Positions 26,266 to 35,344 of a stretch of DNA of 64,000 bases are shown here, piece by piece (position 1 is the stretch's first letter; each line of letters opens with the position of its first letter). The DNA lies in the NCBI GenBank assembly GCA_963797765.1, contig CAWCQU010000003.1, positions 2,155,446 to 2,219,445 on the forward strand, given 5' to 3'. The position numbers and the translations under genes are program-made. A model generated the notes under the pieces. The model did not search any database. It saw nothing but the letters and a program-made list of their open reading frames with translations, and had not been told where the DNA came from. The stretch comes from JBGPTK01 sp963797765 (lineage in GTDB: Bacteria > Acidobacteriota > Terriglobia > Acidiferrales > UBA7541).

Positions 26266-28521
26266 ATGGCGGACACAGCTTCGATTGTTGGTCGTACCAT
26301 TTCCCATTACGAAGTGGTGGAGAAATTAGGCGGCGGAGGGATGGGCGTTGTCTATAAGGCCAAGGACACGCGCCTGGGCCGCAGCGTCGCGCTGAAGTTC
26401 CTCCCCGACGACATTTCACACGATTCGCAGGCGATTGAGCGATTCCGCCGCGAAGCGCGCGCTGCTTCCGCACTGAATCACGCCAATATCTGCACAATAT
26501 ACGACGTGGGAGAATTCGAAGGCCGGCCGTATATCGCGATGGAATTGCTCGAAGGCCAGACCTTGAAACACCGGATTTCCGGAAGGCCAATCGAAATTTC
26601 GGAGTTGCTGGAAATCGGAATTCAGATTGCCAATGGGCTGGAGGCGGCGCACTCGAAAGGAATCGTGCACCGGGATATCAAGCCTGCGAATATTTTCTTG
26701 GTGGATCGCGGCCAGGCGAAGATTTTGGATTTTGGCTTGGCGAAATTGACGCCTGCGCTGCACACGGCGGCGGAATCCGCAGGCGCCGCATCCATGCACA
26801 CCCAAACGCGCCTGATCAGCGACGAACAGCTGACCAGCCCTGGCAGTTCGATGGGCACTGTTGCTTACATGTCCCCAGAACAGGCGCGCGGTGAGGCGTT
26901 GGACGCGCGCTCGGATTTATTTTCGCTTGGTGTGGTGCTCTACGAAATGGCTACCGGGACTGTTCCCTTCTCTGGCACAACCACGGCGCTGGTGTTCGAC
27001 GGAATTTTGCATTCCGCACCCGCTCCCGCGAAGGAACTGAACGCACGCTTGCCCGTGGCGATTGAAGGCATTCTCGGCAAAGCGCTCGAAAAGGATCCCG
27101 ACCTGCGATGCCAGACGGCCGCCGAGCTGCGCGCCGACCTGAAGCGCCTGAGCCGCGACATCGAATCCAGCCGCCGGCCTGCCGTGGAAAAAAGCGTTCC
27201 TGGTTCCGGGGCGCACGCGGCTGCCGCCAAGCAAAAATCAGTTGCGGTGCTCTACTTCGAAAATCAGAGCGGAGCGAAAGAGGACGAATATTTTCGCGAC
27301 GGGATTACGGAAGACATCGTCACGGAAATATCGAAAATCGCGCAACTGGAAATTTTTCCACGCTCGGAAATGCTGGCATTTCGCGACAAGCCGGTGACGG
27401 CCCAGCAAGTGGGCCAGCAACTTGGCGCCGCGTATGTGCTGGAAGGATCGATCCGCCGCGCCGGAAACCGCGTGCGGATCACCGCACAACTGGTGGAAGC
27501 ATCCACCCGGCATTCCGTGTGGGCGGAACGTTACGACCGGCTATTGGAAGACGTATTTGCCATCCAGGAGGAAATCGCGCGGAGCATCGCGCAGGCTCTG
27601 CGCATCACGCTGACGCCGCAAGAAGAAAAAACCATCGCGCGCAAACCCACGGAAAATCCGCTGGCATACGATTTTTTTCTTCGCGGGAGAGGCTACTCGC
27701 GACGCCAGGATTTCAACTACGCCTTGCAGATGTTTGATCAATCGATCCAGCTGGACCCGAATTTCGCGCTGGCTCATGCCGGAATTGCGCATCTCTGCGG
27801 CGTGATCTTTGAAGTCCACGAACAGAATCAGAAATGGATCGAGCGGGGATTGGCCGCCTGCGACCGGGCTACGGCGCTTGCGCCCGATTTGCCGGAAGTG
27901 TTGGTGGCGCGCGCCCGCATTTTTTATGCGCAGAAGAAATACGAGGAAGCCGCGCTGCTGGCCAAGCGCGCGATCGAGCGCAAACCCGACTGTGAAGGCT
28001 CGTGGAATATCTTGGGCCGAGCCTATTTTGCATCCACTCGCTTCGAAGAAGCTGCGGCGCTGACGGAGAAGGCGCTCGAAGCCAACGGGGATGACTACAA
28101 TACCTATATTCCCTACGCGCTCGCCATGGAGAAACTGGGCCGTAAAAAAGAAGCGGAACATCTGCGGGAACGGCTGATCAAGGTCCTCCGCCAGCAGTTG
28201 GAGTTGGTGCCGGAAGATGTGCGAGCGCGAGTTCTACTGGCCACCAACCTTGCTTATAACACCGAGGATGCGGACGAGAGCATCCGTCATCTGCAGACCG
28301 CTGTGGCGCTGCGCCCCGGTGACGCGAACACCCTTTACAATGCCGCCTGCACCTACGGAATCCTTCGCAGAAAAGTGGAAGCGCTTGAAACACTGAAGAA
28401 AGCTTTCTCAGCCGGATACGGCAATCAGAATTGGGCAGCGAATGATTCCGATCTCGACTGCCTGCACGGCGACGCGGAATTCGAGAAACTCGTCGGCCGC
28501 AGTACAGGCACTGCCTCGTAA
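26266..28521 (+). CDS. Ser/Thr protein kinase with TolB/FlgO-like and TPR domains
   Basis: An intact 751-residue protein. The kinase domain shares its numbering with the upstream kinase (Lys44, HRDIKPAN at 135-142, DFGLAK at 155-160, MSPEQARGEALDARSDLFSL). There is no convincing membrane helix. After about residue 320 it has an adenylate-cyclase-associated, TolB/FlgO-like segment (SVAVLYFENQSGAKEDEYFR, AAYVLEGSIRRAGNRVRITA, STRHSVWAERYDRLLEDVFA), then five or so TPR units (AYDFFLRGRGYSRRQDFNYA and following). In this family the TPR part probably binds partners and the TolB-like part assembles complexes. ATG at 26266; expression is probably linked to the first kinase. Confidence 0.92.
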   Translation: MADTASIVGRTISHYEVVEKLGGGGMGVVYKAKDTRLGRSVALKFLPDDISHDSQAIERFRREARAASALNHANICTIYDVGEFEGRPYIAMELLEGQTLKHRISGRPIEISELLEIGIQIANGLEAAHSKGIVHRDIKPANIFLVDRGQAKILDFGLAKLTPALHTAAESAGAASMHTQTRLISDEQLTSPGSSMGTVAYMSPEQARGEALDARSDLFSLGVVLYEMATGTVPFSGTTTALVFDGILHSAPAPAKELNARLPVAIEGILGKALEKDPDLRCQTAAELRADLKRLSRDIESSRRPAVEKSVPGSGAHAAAAKQKSVAVLYFENQSGAKEDEYFRDGITEDIVTEISKIAQLEIFPRSEMLAFRDKPVTAQQVGQQLGAAYVLEGSIRRAGNRVRITAQLVEASTRHSVWAERYDRLLEDVFAIQEEIARSIAQALRITLTPQEEKTIARKPTENPLAYDFFLRGRGYSRRQDFNYALQMFDQSIQLDPNFALAHAGIAHLCGVIFEVHEQNQKWIERGLAACDRATALAPDLPEVLVARARIFYAQKKYEEAALLAKRAIERKPDCEGSWNILGRAYFASTRFEEAAALTEKALEANGDDYNTYIPYALAMEKLGRKKEAEHLRERLIKVLRQQLELVPEDVRARVLLATNLAYNTEDADESIRHLQTAVALRPGDANTLYNAACTYGILRRKVEALETLKKAFSAGYGNQNWAANDSDLDCLHGDAEFEKLVGRSTGTAS

Positions 28522-28645
28522 GAACTGCTCTTCCCCTCTTTCTAACTGAGTCCGAATGATTTCCTCTCAGACGAATTGAATAGTCTCGTTCTGATTTCAC
28601 TTCACAATCATATTTTTGTTCCCAAACCGTTCTTGAAGAGAAAGG

Positions 28646-29446
28646 TCAGCGCGGCGTCCAAATCGGATTGTGTGTGAAGAGGCGGTTGACGTAGCCCATT
28701 TGGTAGACGATGAACAGGCCGAAGGCGAGGCTTGCCAGTCCCGAGACCAATCCCATGGCGCGATTGACGCGCGCGAATCGGCCCGAGGAAAATTTGAACG
28801 GCACTGCGATTGCCGCGGTGATCAGCATCATCCCGGCAACCGTGCCGATCCCGAATACCAGTAGATAGAGGATAGCCCAGGAGGGAACGCGTATCGTCGT
28901 GAGTACCAGCAGAGCTACGGCCGCCGACCCGGCCAGGCCGTGAACAATTCCCACCGCGAGCGGCCGTACAACTTGATAAAGACCCAGCTTGCCGAACGTT
29001 CGGTCCATCCAACCGAGCGGCGTGGCATCCTCGACGTGGCCGTGTTTTTCAGGACTGTGGCCATGAGGATGATTGTGGACGTAGTCTCCGTGACCGTGGG
29101 GATGCGAATGCTGCGCCGCCTGCAGCGGCGTGAGATTTTCCGTAATCCAGCGCATAATTCCGGAAAGATTCAGAATTCCTAGGAGAATCAGCATCAGGCC
29201 AACCGACAATTCCATGGTGAGCCCGAGCCGCGGCGGAATCACCAGGCCGAATAGAATGATTGCCGAACCAACGACCAGAATCGTAATCGTGTGTCCCAAT
29301 CCCCAAAGGATGCCGATCAAGGCAGCATGACGAATGCTGCGCTGGCGGCTCACAATTGTCGTCACGGCGATCACGTGGTCCGGATCGGTAGCGTGGCGCA
29401 TGCCAAGAAAAAAACCGAGCGCGATAATGGAAAACAGCGTGATCAT
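28646..29446 (-). CDS. NiCoT-type nickel/cobalt transporter
   Basis: The 266-residue membrane protein has about six helices. Helix 1-2 carries the transition-metal signature RHATDPDHVIAVTTIV, close to the HAxDxDH motif of NiCoT nickel permeases, and a second GLGHTITILVVG block follows. A cytoplasmic or periplasmic loop is strongly histidine-rich (SHPHGHGDYVHNHPHGHSPE), typical of metal capture. RcnA-like exporters also have His-rich loops, but the position right after hypB at the end of the hyp operon (19 bases) points to nickel supply for hydrogenase assembly. Confidence 0.85.
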   Translation of the reverse strand: MITLFSIIALGFFLGMRHATDPDHVIAVTTIVSRQRSIRHAALIGILWGLGHTITILVVGSAIILFGLVIPPRLGLTMELSVGLMLILLGILNLSGIMRWITENLTPLQAAQHSHPHGHGDYVHNHPHGHSPEKHGHVEDATPLGWMDRTFGKLGLYQVVRPLAVGIVHGLAGSAAVALLVLTTIRVPSWAILYLLVFGIGTVAGMMLITAAIAVPFKFSSGRFARVNRAMGLVSGLASLAFGLFIVYQMGYVNRLFTHNPIWTPR

Positions 29447-29464
29447 ATTTTCAATCTGCCAGTC

Positions 29465-30151
29465 TTAAACGGCGGCGGGAGCGCAGCGAGAGCGCAGGCG
29501 CCGGCCTTCGAGAAACGCCAGATATTCTGCCATTCCTTCGCCGGTTTTGGCGGATGTTTTGAAAACTTCCATGCCCGGCCGCACCGCCTGGATATTGCGC
29601 CGTGCGGTTGCTTCATCGAATTCGACAGCTGCCGCAAGATCCAATTTTGTGATGATCGCAACGTCCGCGCTGTTGAAGATCGGCGGATATTTAAGGGGCT
29701 TGTCTTCGCCTTCCGTCACCGAGAGCAGTACGAAACGCAAATCTTCTCCCAGATCATACGAGGAAGGGCACACCAGGTTCCCCACATTTTCAATAAACAG
29801 AAAATCCAAATCGTTCAGATTCCAGCCGTCCAGTGCATTCTGGATCATGGCCGCTTCCAGATGGCAGACTGTGCCAGTGATAATTTGTTTCACGGGAGCC
29901 AAGCTGCGAGCGAGCCGCACTGCATCATTTTCCGTGGCCAAATCGCCCACCAGTGCCGCAACCCCGTAGCGCGGATGCAGAAGAGTCAAAGTTTTTTCGA
30001 GAAAAGCGGTCTTGCCGGAGCCCGGACTGGAAACCAGGCTAACGGCCAGCACTCCTGCTGCGCGGAAACGTTCACGCAGCCCCCGAGCGATTACATCGTT
30101 TTGTTTTAGAACATTTTTTCGGACTTCGACCAGACGAGGCTGGCCGCTCAT
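29465..30151 (-). CDS. hypB: Hydrogenase/nickel-incorporation GTPase HypB
   Basis: The 228-residue protein has the HypB/UreG-like SIMIBI GTPase fold: P-loop SSPGSGKT at about 41-48, GDLATENDAVR, the nickel-binding and switch block GTVCHLEA, and the G2-like IENVGNLVCPSSYDLGE. It inserts nickel into the active site of [NiFe] hydrogenases together with HypA. It lacks the N-terminal His-rich or CxxCGC nickel-storage extension of other HypB proteins, so nickel must come from HypA or the adjacent transporter. Its ATG overlaps the hypA stop (ATGA), so translation is coupled. Confidence 0.92.
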   Translation of the reverse strand: MSGQPRLVEVRKNVLKQNDVIARGLRERFRAAGVLAVSLVSSPGSGKTAFLEKTLTLLHPRYGVAALVGDLATENDAVRLARSLAPVKQIITGTVCHLEAAMIQNALDGWNLNDLDFLFIENVGNLVCPSSYDLGEDLRFVLLSVTEGEDKPLKYPPIFNSADVAIITKLDLAAAVEFDEATARRNIQAVRPGMEVFKTSAKTGEGMAEYLAFLEGRRLRSRCAPAAV

Positions 30152-30496
30152 TCGTCAATCTCCAGCGCGACCACTTCCATCTCTTTCCCCCGCAAAACTT
30201 CGGAAGTGGGAGTGCCGCATTCGGGACAGCAAAATCAGCTGAATCGAACGAATGGGACGCGCGGCCTGCGCACTTGGGACAATACACTTCAATTGGAATT
30301 TCCTCGATCACAATTTTGATCCTTCCAGAGGCGTCGCGAAGCAGGCCATTTCGTACGACGAAAGCAGGGCTTCCTTCACGACTCCGGTCAGGAGGCCCAA
30401 CTGGAGATGCACGGCATGCACCTGCACGCCTCCGCGACGTTCTGCTTCCTCCTGCGCCATTTCGACGATGCTCATGGCGATCGAAAGTTCATGCAT
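30148..30496 (-). pseudogene. hypA: Hydrogenase maturation zinc/nickel protein HypA (two apparent indels)
   Basis: The start MHELSIAMSIVEMAQEEAER is a perfect HypA N-terminus with nickel ligand His2. The first frame stops after EGSKL, but adding one A to the AAAA run near 30308 continues as IVIEEIPIEVYCPKC; the frame is lost again at a TTTT run near 30220, where one more T restores CCPECGTPTSEVLRGKEMEVV. Both zinc-binding CxxC pairs are then present and the stop at 30148 gives 116 residues, normal for HypA. Two homopolymer deletions in such a conserved gene argue for sequencing error. Open frames as read: 30308-30496 and 30072-30311. HypA delivers nickel to HypB and the hydrogenase. Confidence 0.8.
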
Positions 30497-30658
30497 TCGC
30501 GAGCCTCACTTCAAGGTGAACAGCCAGCAATAGCGCTGGCCGAAACAAGTGCTTAGACTTTGCGCGCCACCGGTGCGGTATCGCTTTCTTCGAATGAAAC
30601 GCCCGATTTCGAGTCCGCCAGCGCAGCCAGCGCGGCTTGCCCCAGGCTGATTCCGCCA

Positions 30659-31267
30659 TCATTCGCCGGAACGGCGTGATTGGTCCAAATCTCGCAGCTG
30701 TTCCGATTCCAAAAGCGCCTTCAGATCGCTCAATAGCAGCTCGTTCTGAAAAACGCCGCCCGAAAAAACCACCGTATCGACTCGATGCTCCCGGCGAAGA
30801 ATTGTCAGCGCGTCGCGAACTCCTTCGGCAATTCCGCGCTGGAACGCTCGCGCAATTTCACGAATCTTCCTGCCGCTGAGCCTGTCGCAGATCACGCCAT
30901 TGAGTAATGGGCGAAAATCCAAAGTATCACCCGTGAAAGGAAAAGGATACGCGTCAATCGTCGCCTCACCGCGGGCAAGCCGCTCGACCCACATCGCAGC
31001 CTGTCCTTCAAATGTAATCTGGCGAGTGAATCCTAAGAGCGCCGCTACTGAGTCGAACAGGCGGCCCATGGAAGTGGTGCGGAAACTGCGAACTCCAGCG
31101 GCCACCAGCCGCAGCGAATCCAAATAGCGTGAAGAAAATGAAAACGGAGGCGCGGTCATATCCGGCAGGCTATCGAGTTGCGCGAGAAAACCGGCGGCTG
31201 CCCGGATAGGATACGCAGCGGCAGCGTCACCACCCGGAAGAACCGCTCCACGCAAGATGCGCCACAC
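30659..31267 (-). CDS. hypF: HypF fragment: Kae1-like domain, C-terminal part
   Basis: In this frame AVLPGGDAAAAYPIRAAAGF continues into TTSMGRLFDSVAALLGF and VFSGGVFQNELLL, all in HypF order. After the indel near 30660 the tail NDGGISLGQAALAALADSK is in another frame and stops at 30553. Confidence 0.6.
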   Translation of the reverse strand: MWRILRGAVLPGGDAAAAYPIRAAAGFLAQLDSLPDMTAPPFSFSSRYLDSLRLVAAGVRSFRTTSMGRLFDSVAALLGFTRQITFEGQAAMWVERLARGEATIDAYPFPFTGDTLDFRPLLNGVICDRLSGRKIREIARAFQRGIAEGVRDALTILRREHRVDTVVFSGGVFQNELLLSDLKALLESEQLRDLDQSRRSGE

Positions 31268-31323
31268 GCTCGAATCCCTCCCTCACGCTTCCGGCGAAAA
31301 TTTCGCCTCCCCAGATCGTGCCG

Positions 31324-32145
31324 TCATCCCCATAATCCAGTACCATCGAAACTGACTCCGAGGACGCGCTTCTCCCACGCGCCGCGCTCGGCGAGAACCG
31401 AAGCGATGTGCGCGCGATGATGCTGCACGGCGCACCGTTCCGATGCCGGAAACTCTAAAGCATGGATCGTCGAAACATATTGGGGATGCGCATCGTGAAC
31501 GAGCAACAATTCGCTCGGATCAATTTGATACATCGAAAGCAAATCCTGGATGGTTTCGCGGAAAGCGCAAAACGATTCGTAGTGGTCCAGGTCTCCGATG
31601 TGCTGGCTGACGAATGCCTGCCCATCCACCACGAGCGTGATCGTGTTCTTCAAATCCGCTCCCAGGGCAAGAATCGGACGGCTGGCCGGAAATTTTGCCA
31701 CAGCTCCGGGCGCGTATCCGCGCGAGCGGCGAAGAATTGCCGGGCCGAAAACGCCCTCGCGCACAACGGAATCGTCCACGCGGCGTGCGATGGGCCGTTC
31801 ACCGATCAGAAAACCATCGGCGATTCCGGGGAGTTGTTCCAGCGCGTCTTCGTCCCGGTAGGCGATCGGTTCGCTCGATCGATTTGCGCTGGTCAGAACC
31901 AAAATTTCCGGTGCGCCGGCGGCGAACAGCAGATGATGGAGCGGTGTGTACGGCAACATCACGCCTAGCTCGTCATTTTCAGGTGCAACGCCAGGTAAAT
32001 CGGCTTTCGCTTGCGCCAGGACGATGGGTCGGGCCACCGACTTTATCATCGCTTCCGCCTCAGGCGACAGGTCCACCAGGCTGCGCGCAACCTCAAGGTT
32101 CATTGCCATCAAGGCGAATGGCTTCTCCTTGCGGAATTTTCTCAC
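31324..32145 (-). CDS. hypF: HypF fragment: YrdC-like and Kae1-like N-terminal part
   Basis: Contains PFALMAMNLEVARSLVDLSP, PLHHLLFAA, VLTSANRSSEPIAY (typical YrdC end) and the Kae1-like start with ILALGADLKNTITLVVDG and VQHHRAHIASVL. The frame ends in VSFDGTGLWG; one base fewer gives SFDGTGYGDDGTIWGGEIFAG, the correct HypF continuation. Confidence 0.65.
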   Translation of the reverse strand: MRKFRKEKPFALMAMNLEVARSLVDLSPEAEAMIKSVARPIVLAQAKADLPGVAPENDELGVMLPYTPLHHLLFAAGAPEILVLTSANRSSEPIAYRDEDALEQLPGIADGFLIGERPIARRVDDSVVREGVFGPAILRRSRGYAPGAVAKFPASRPILALGADLKNTITLVVDGQAFVSQHIGDLDHYESFCAFRETIQDLLSMYQIDPSELLLVHDAHPQYVSTIHALEFPASERCAVQHHRAHIASVLAERGAWEKRVLGVSFDGTGLWG

Positions 32146-32743
32146 TCGCAGAGCGGAAACAGCCTCCGCGTTCTTCCGCGTCGCACGCCAGATGATAGCC
32201 GCCCAGTCCTTTCACCGCCACAATCTTGCCCGATAAAAGATAGCGCGCCGCCATCGCAATCGCTTCTTTATCACCGCGGACAATTTCATCGCCCGCCCGA
32301 AAAAAATAATGCGGCCCACAGGCCGGACACGCGACGGGTTGCGCGTGAAAGCGGCGGTCTCGAGGATTGCCGTATTCCGCATCGCAGAAATTATCCAGCG
32401 GCCAATCGGCCATGGTCGTATTGGGACGGTCGTAAGGCAGGCTTCGAATCACGCTGTAACGCGGGCCGCAATTCGTGCAATTGATGTAAGGATAATGATT
32501 GCGGCGATCCTGCGGATCGAAAAGTTCATGCAAGCAATCCTCGCACACCGGCAAATCAGGTGAGATTCGAACCGTCGGCCGCCGCTCGCCACTGCTCTCG
32601 CGAATTCTAAACTCGGTGTAACCGGCCGCTTCCGCGGTCACCACGCGCACTTCCGCGATCGCAGCCGCCTGCGGCGGATGCGCTTTCATTTCTTCGAGAA
32701 ACGATTGGAGCGGTGCTTCTTCTCCCTCCAGATGAATTTCCAC
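32093..32743 (-). CDS. hypF: HypF fragment: zinc-finger and YrdC start
   Basis: Holds the end of the acylphosphatase domain (EIHLEGEEAPLQSFLEEMK), both four-Cys zinc-finger motifs and the YrdC beginning IVAVKGLGGYHLACDA. The residues after about 32140 in this frame are out of register. Confidence 0.65.
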   Translation of the reverse strand: MEIHLEGEEAPLQSFLEEMKAHPPQAAAIAEVRVVTAEAAGYTEFRIRESSGERRPTVRISPDLPVCEDCLHELFDPQDRRNHYPYINCTNCGPRYSVIRSLPYDRPNTTMADWPLDNFCDAEYGNPRDRRFHAQPVACPACGPHYFFRAGDEIVRGDKEAIAMAARYLLSGKIVAVKGLGGYHLACDAEERGGCFRSASEKIPQGEAIRLDGNEP

Positions 32744-32872
32744 TCCGTGTTCCCGCGTTCAATACCCAACCTTTCAAATTGTGCGCGGAGGCCAGCCTGT
32801 AAACGAACGGACGGAAACCAACCCCTTGCACCACGCCGCACACCTGAATGGAATAAGCCTTCGCCATGGTTT

Positions 32873-33109
32873 TTATTTTGCGTTCACCGGGCATCCCCGG
32901 CCTTGCCACCCAACCTGGATCACTTTGCCGTCCTCCACCAGCAACGGAACGGTGTAAGGCGCTTTTGCCAGCGCTCGCATGCGCGCGAGCGCTTTGCCAT
33001 CGGCCTCGACGTCGAATTCCTCGAATTCACTTCCCTTCCACTCGAGCCATTCGCGCATCTCCTGGGTGTAAGGACAGCCTGCGGTCCCGTAGAGTTGCAG
33101 ATTAGGCAT
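32873..33109 (-). CDS. Uxx-star type glutaredoxin-like protein
   Basis: A 78-residue thioredoxin-fold protein with active-site GTAGCPYT (Cys12) near the N-terminus, a YTVPLLVEDG cis-Pro block and VGWQGRGCPV at the end. It matches the Uxx-star family of glutaredoxin-like (seleno)proteins in which the first position is Sec or Cys; here it is an ordinary Cys, so no SECIS is needed. Its start ATGCCTAA overlaps the stop of the SIS gene by eight bases and hypF starts five bases after it, so it is fully embedded in the hyp operon and probably has a redox or thiol role in hydrogenase assembly. Confidence 0.8.
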   Translation of the reverse strand: MPNLQLYGTAGCPYTQEMREWLEWKGSEFEEFDVEADGKALARMRALAKAPYTVPLLVEDGKVIQVGWQGRGCPVNAK

Positions 33110-34295
33110 GGGCCAGGCCCTCCAGCGCCTCGCGAATCACGTGATAAATCGAAGCTTGCACTTCCTGGATGCGCGGGATGTATTCGGACCGGACAATCAA
33201 GGAAAAATCCGCCACTCCCCGGCGAACCACTTCCCCGCCCTCATTTCCCAGCAGGGCCACCGTGAGCAGATTTCTTTTTCGCGCTTCTTCGAGCGCCACC
33301 ACGATATTTTTCGAGCCGCCGCTGGTGGATATTGCCACTGCTACGTCGTTGGGTCGCGAGTGCGCAATTAACTGGCGCTGAAAAATCAATTCGGTGCCAA
33401 CGTCGTTGGCGATCGCGGAGATATTGGCGGGCTCCATGGAAAGGGAAATAGCGGGAATCGCTTCGTATCCGGCGGGCGGCATGAAGCAATCGATCGCAAA
33501 ATCATTCGCGTCCGTGGCCGATCCGCCGTTGCCGAAGATAATGAGCTTGCCGCCTCGATCGATGCGTTCGCGAATCGCTATAGCGGCGTTTCCGATTTTT
33601 TCCGATTCGTCTTTCGCCGCTTGCGCGCGCAAAAGCGAATCGTCGTGCGCTTTCATCTGGATGGAAGCAGCCACCTCCGCGACAACATCGAACGTTTCCT
33701 GCTTCTCTCTGCCGAGAAATGGATAGAGAAATCCCGCCGCACCGGCGTCGTGTCCCAATTCGCGGTGCTCGAAGAAGACATGCACGGTCTCCCACAGCGT
33801 GTGATAGAGAATCTCAATCAACTCCTGATGGATGAATGGATCCTGCGTGGCCGCGCCGCAAAAGTAAGAGCCTTCCGCGCCCGGCAATGCAAACGTCATC
33901 GCTTCGTGTTGCGCGGCTGCATGCAATGCGGCCAATACCTCCGGATCACCTTCGGGCGGACCGAACCCCATTACGATATCATCGGCTTGCACAAGCGTTT
34001 TCAGCCACGCCTCAAAAGCCAGCGAAAGATCAAGCGCCGGGAGCGCGCGCTTTCCCACGATCACAGGATGCACAAATTCCACCGAGACGTGCTGGGCGTC
34101 TGTAGCGTACGGCCCATTCCCAAAAGCCAAAAGCCGGCCGCCACGAAGAAATCGCTCGGACATTTCACGGCAAGCCTCCGCCAACCGGCGGGCTTCCCTG
34201 GCGAAAAAAGATTCCATGATTTGATTTCGTGCGAGCAATCGCTGTTCGATTTGCGCCGCCAGTGCAAGGCTTGTGGGCATCGTGCGCTCTAGCAT
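33102..34295 (-). CDS. Double SIS-domain protein (GmhA-like) in hyp operon
   Basis: The 397-residue protein is two SIS domains in tandem: the first with LLAFGNGPYATDAQHVSVEF (about 55-74), the second with LIIFGNGGSATDANDFAIDCF (about 247-267) and AISTSGGSKNIVVALEEA. The second half looks like a phosphoheptose isomerase (GmhA), the first is more divergent. SIS domains bind phosphosugars; the ATG at 34295 overlaps the hypE stop, and a second ATG at 34280 is possible. Phosphoheptose-isomerase-like genes have been noted near hydrogenase genes in soil bacteria, but their role in hydrogenase maturation is unknown. Confidence 0.85.
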   Translation of the reverse strand: MLERTMPTSLALAAQIEQRLLARNQIMESFFAREARRLAEACREMSERFLRGGRLLAFGNGPYATDAQHVSVEFVHPVIVGKRALPALDLSLAFEAWLKTLVQADDIVMGFGPPEGDPEVLAALHAAAQHEAMTFALPGAEGSYFCGAATQDPFIHQELIEILYHTLWETVHVFFEHRELGHDAGAAGFLYPFLGREKQETFDVVAEVAASIQMKAHDDSLLRAQAAKDESEKIGNAAIAIRERIDRGGKLIIFGNGGSATDANDFAIDCFMPPAGYEAIPAISLSMEPANISAIANDVGTELIFQRQLIAHSRPNDVAVAISTSGGSKNIVVALEEARKRNLLTVALLGNEGGEVVRRGVADFSLIVRSEYIPRIQEVQASIYHVIREALEGLAHA

Positions 34296-35329
34296 ATCCG
34301 GGGCAGCGGGTCGCCCACCAGCATATCCACCAGGCGGCTTCCGCCGTAAAGAGTGGTCACCAAAACCGCGCCGGCGGGTTGTTCGCGAATTTCGCCGATC
34401 ATTTCCGCCGATTCTCCCCCGGGGGTTGCGCGCAAGGTTTGCAGCGCGGAATCCGCGAGTTCCGAAGAAACGATGGCAAGAAATTGCCCTTCATTCGCAA
34501 TATGCAATGGATCGAGCCCGAGAAGTTCACAAGCCCCGCGCACGGAATCGCGCACGGGAATTTTTTCCTCGAACAGGACAATTCCGAGGCCGCAATCGCG
34601 CGCCAGTTCGTTGAGCGAAGTGGCAACACCTCCTCGCGTGGGATCGCGCATCCAGCGCACACCTGCGCCCGCTTCGCGCGCTATGGCTTCAACGAGTGGA
34701 AACACGGAGCGCGTATCTGAAAGCAGCTCGGCCTCCAGGTCGAGATCCCCGCGCGCCAGCAAAATTGTGATGCCGTGGTCTCCGATCGGGCCGGATAGCA
34801 GCACTTTATCGCCCGGCCGAACCGAGAGCGGCGAAATTTCCACTCCGGAAAGCAAACGTCCAATTCCGGTGGTGGTGATATACATGTGGTCGGCTTTGCC
34901 GTGTTCCACAACTTTTGTGTCGCCGCCGGCGATCCTCACACCGGCCTTCTCCGCCGCATGGGCCATGGCGCGAACTTCCGCTTCCAGAACATCCATCGGC
35001 AATCCCGCTTCCAGAACAAATGTTACGACGATCGCTTCCGCCTGGGCTCCGGACACCGCCAGATCATTCACCGTGCCGTTGATCGCCAACTCCCCGATCG
35101 AACCGCCCGGAAAACGCAATGGCTTCACCACAAAACTATCCGTGCTCATGGCGATTTTTGTTCCGTTGATTTGGAGATGAGCGGCGTCGCCCAGCGGGCC
35201 CTGGGAAGCTCCAAAAAGAAGAGGGGCAAACAATCCTTCCACTAGCCTGCGGCTTGCTTTGCCGCCGGCGCCATGCGCCATTTCGATCTGCGATTCGCGA
35301 AATTTGATTTTCGGTGCAGGGGTGGCCAT
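34289..35329 (-). CDS. hypE: Hydrogenase maturation protein HypE
   Basis: The 346-residue protein has the AIR-synthase-like fold of HypE: HGAGGKASRRLVEG near the N-terminus, STDSFVVKPLRFPGGSIGEL, the ATP-binding GGDTKVV, GDHGITILLARGD, and the conserved C-terminal PRIC ending, whose Cys becomes the thiocarbamate/thiocyanate carrier. HypE dehydrates the carbamoyl group received from HypF to the CN ligand. The gene is intact, starts 15 bases after hypD and overlaps the double SIS gene. Confidence 0.95.
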   Translation of the reverse strand: MATPAPKIKFRESQIEMAHGAGGKASRRLVEGLFAPLLFGASQGPLGDAAHLQINGTKIAMSTDSFVVKPLRFPGGSIGELAINGTVNDLAVSGAQAEAIVVTFVLEAGLPMDVLEAEVRAMAHAAEKAGVRIAGGDTKVVEHGKADHMYITTTGIGRLLSGVEISPLSVRPGDKVLLSGPIGDHGITILLARGDLDLEAELLSDTRSVFPLVEAIAREAGAGVRWMRDPTRGGVATSLNELARDCGLGIVLFEEKIPVRDSVRGACELLGLDPLHIANEGQFLAIVSSELADSALQTLRATPGGESAEMIGEIREQPAGAVLVTTLYGGSRLVDMLVGDPLPRIC

Positions 35330-35344
35330 GAAGTTCTCATTCGC

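Larger units (their letters stand above)
30553..32867 (-). pseudogene. hypF: Carbamoyltransferase HypF (whole gene, about five apparent indels)
   Basis: Read across frames the gene has all HypF parts in order: acylphosphatase (SIQVCGVVQGVGFRPFVYRL), two zinc-finger C4 motifs (CEDCLHELF, CTNCGP, CDAEYGNPRDRRFHAQPVAC and CPACGP), a YrdC-like domain (VKGLGGYHLACDA, PFALMAMNLEVARSL) and a Kae1-like C-terminal domain (VQHHRAHIASVLAE with the His pair, then VFSGGVFQNELLL). Breaks lie near 32750, 32120, 31330, 31270 and 30660. Corrected length is about 771 residues, as expected. HypF makes the carbamoyl group that becomes the cyanide ligands, handed to HypE. ATG at 32867, five bases after the glutaredoxin-like gene. 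Confidence 0.85.
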
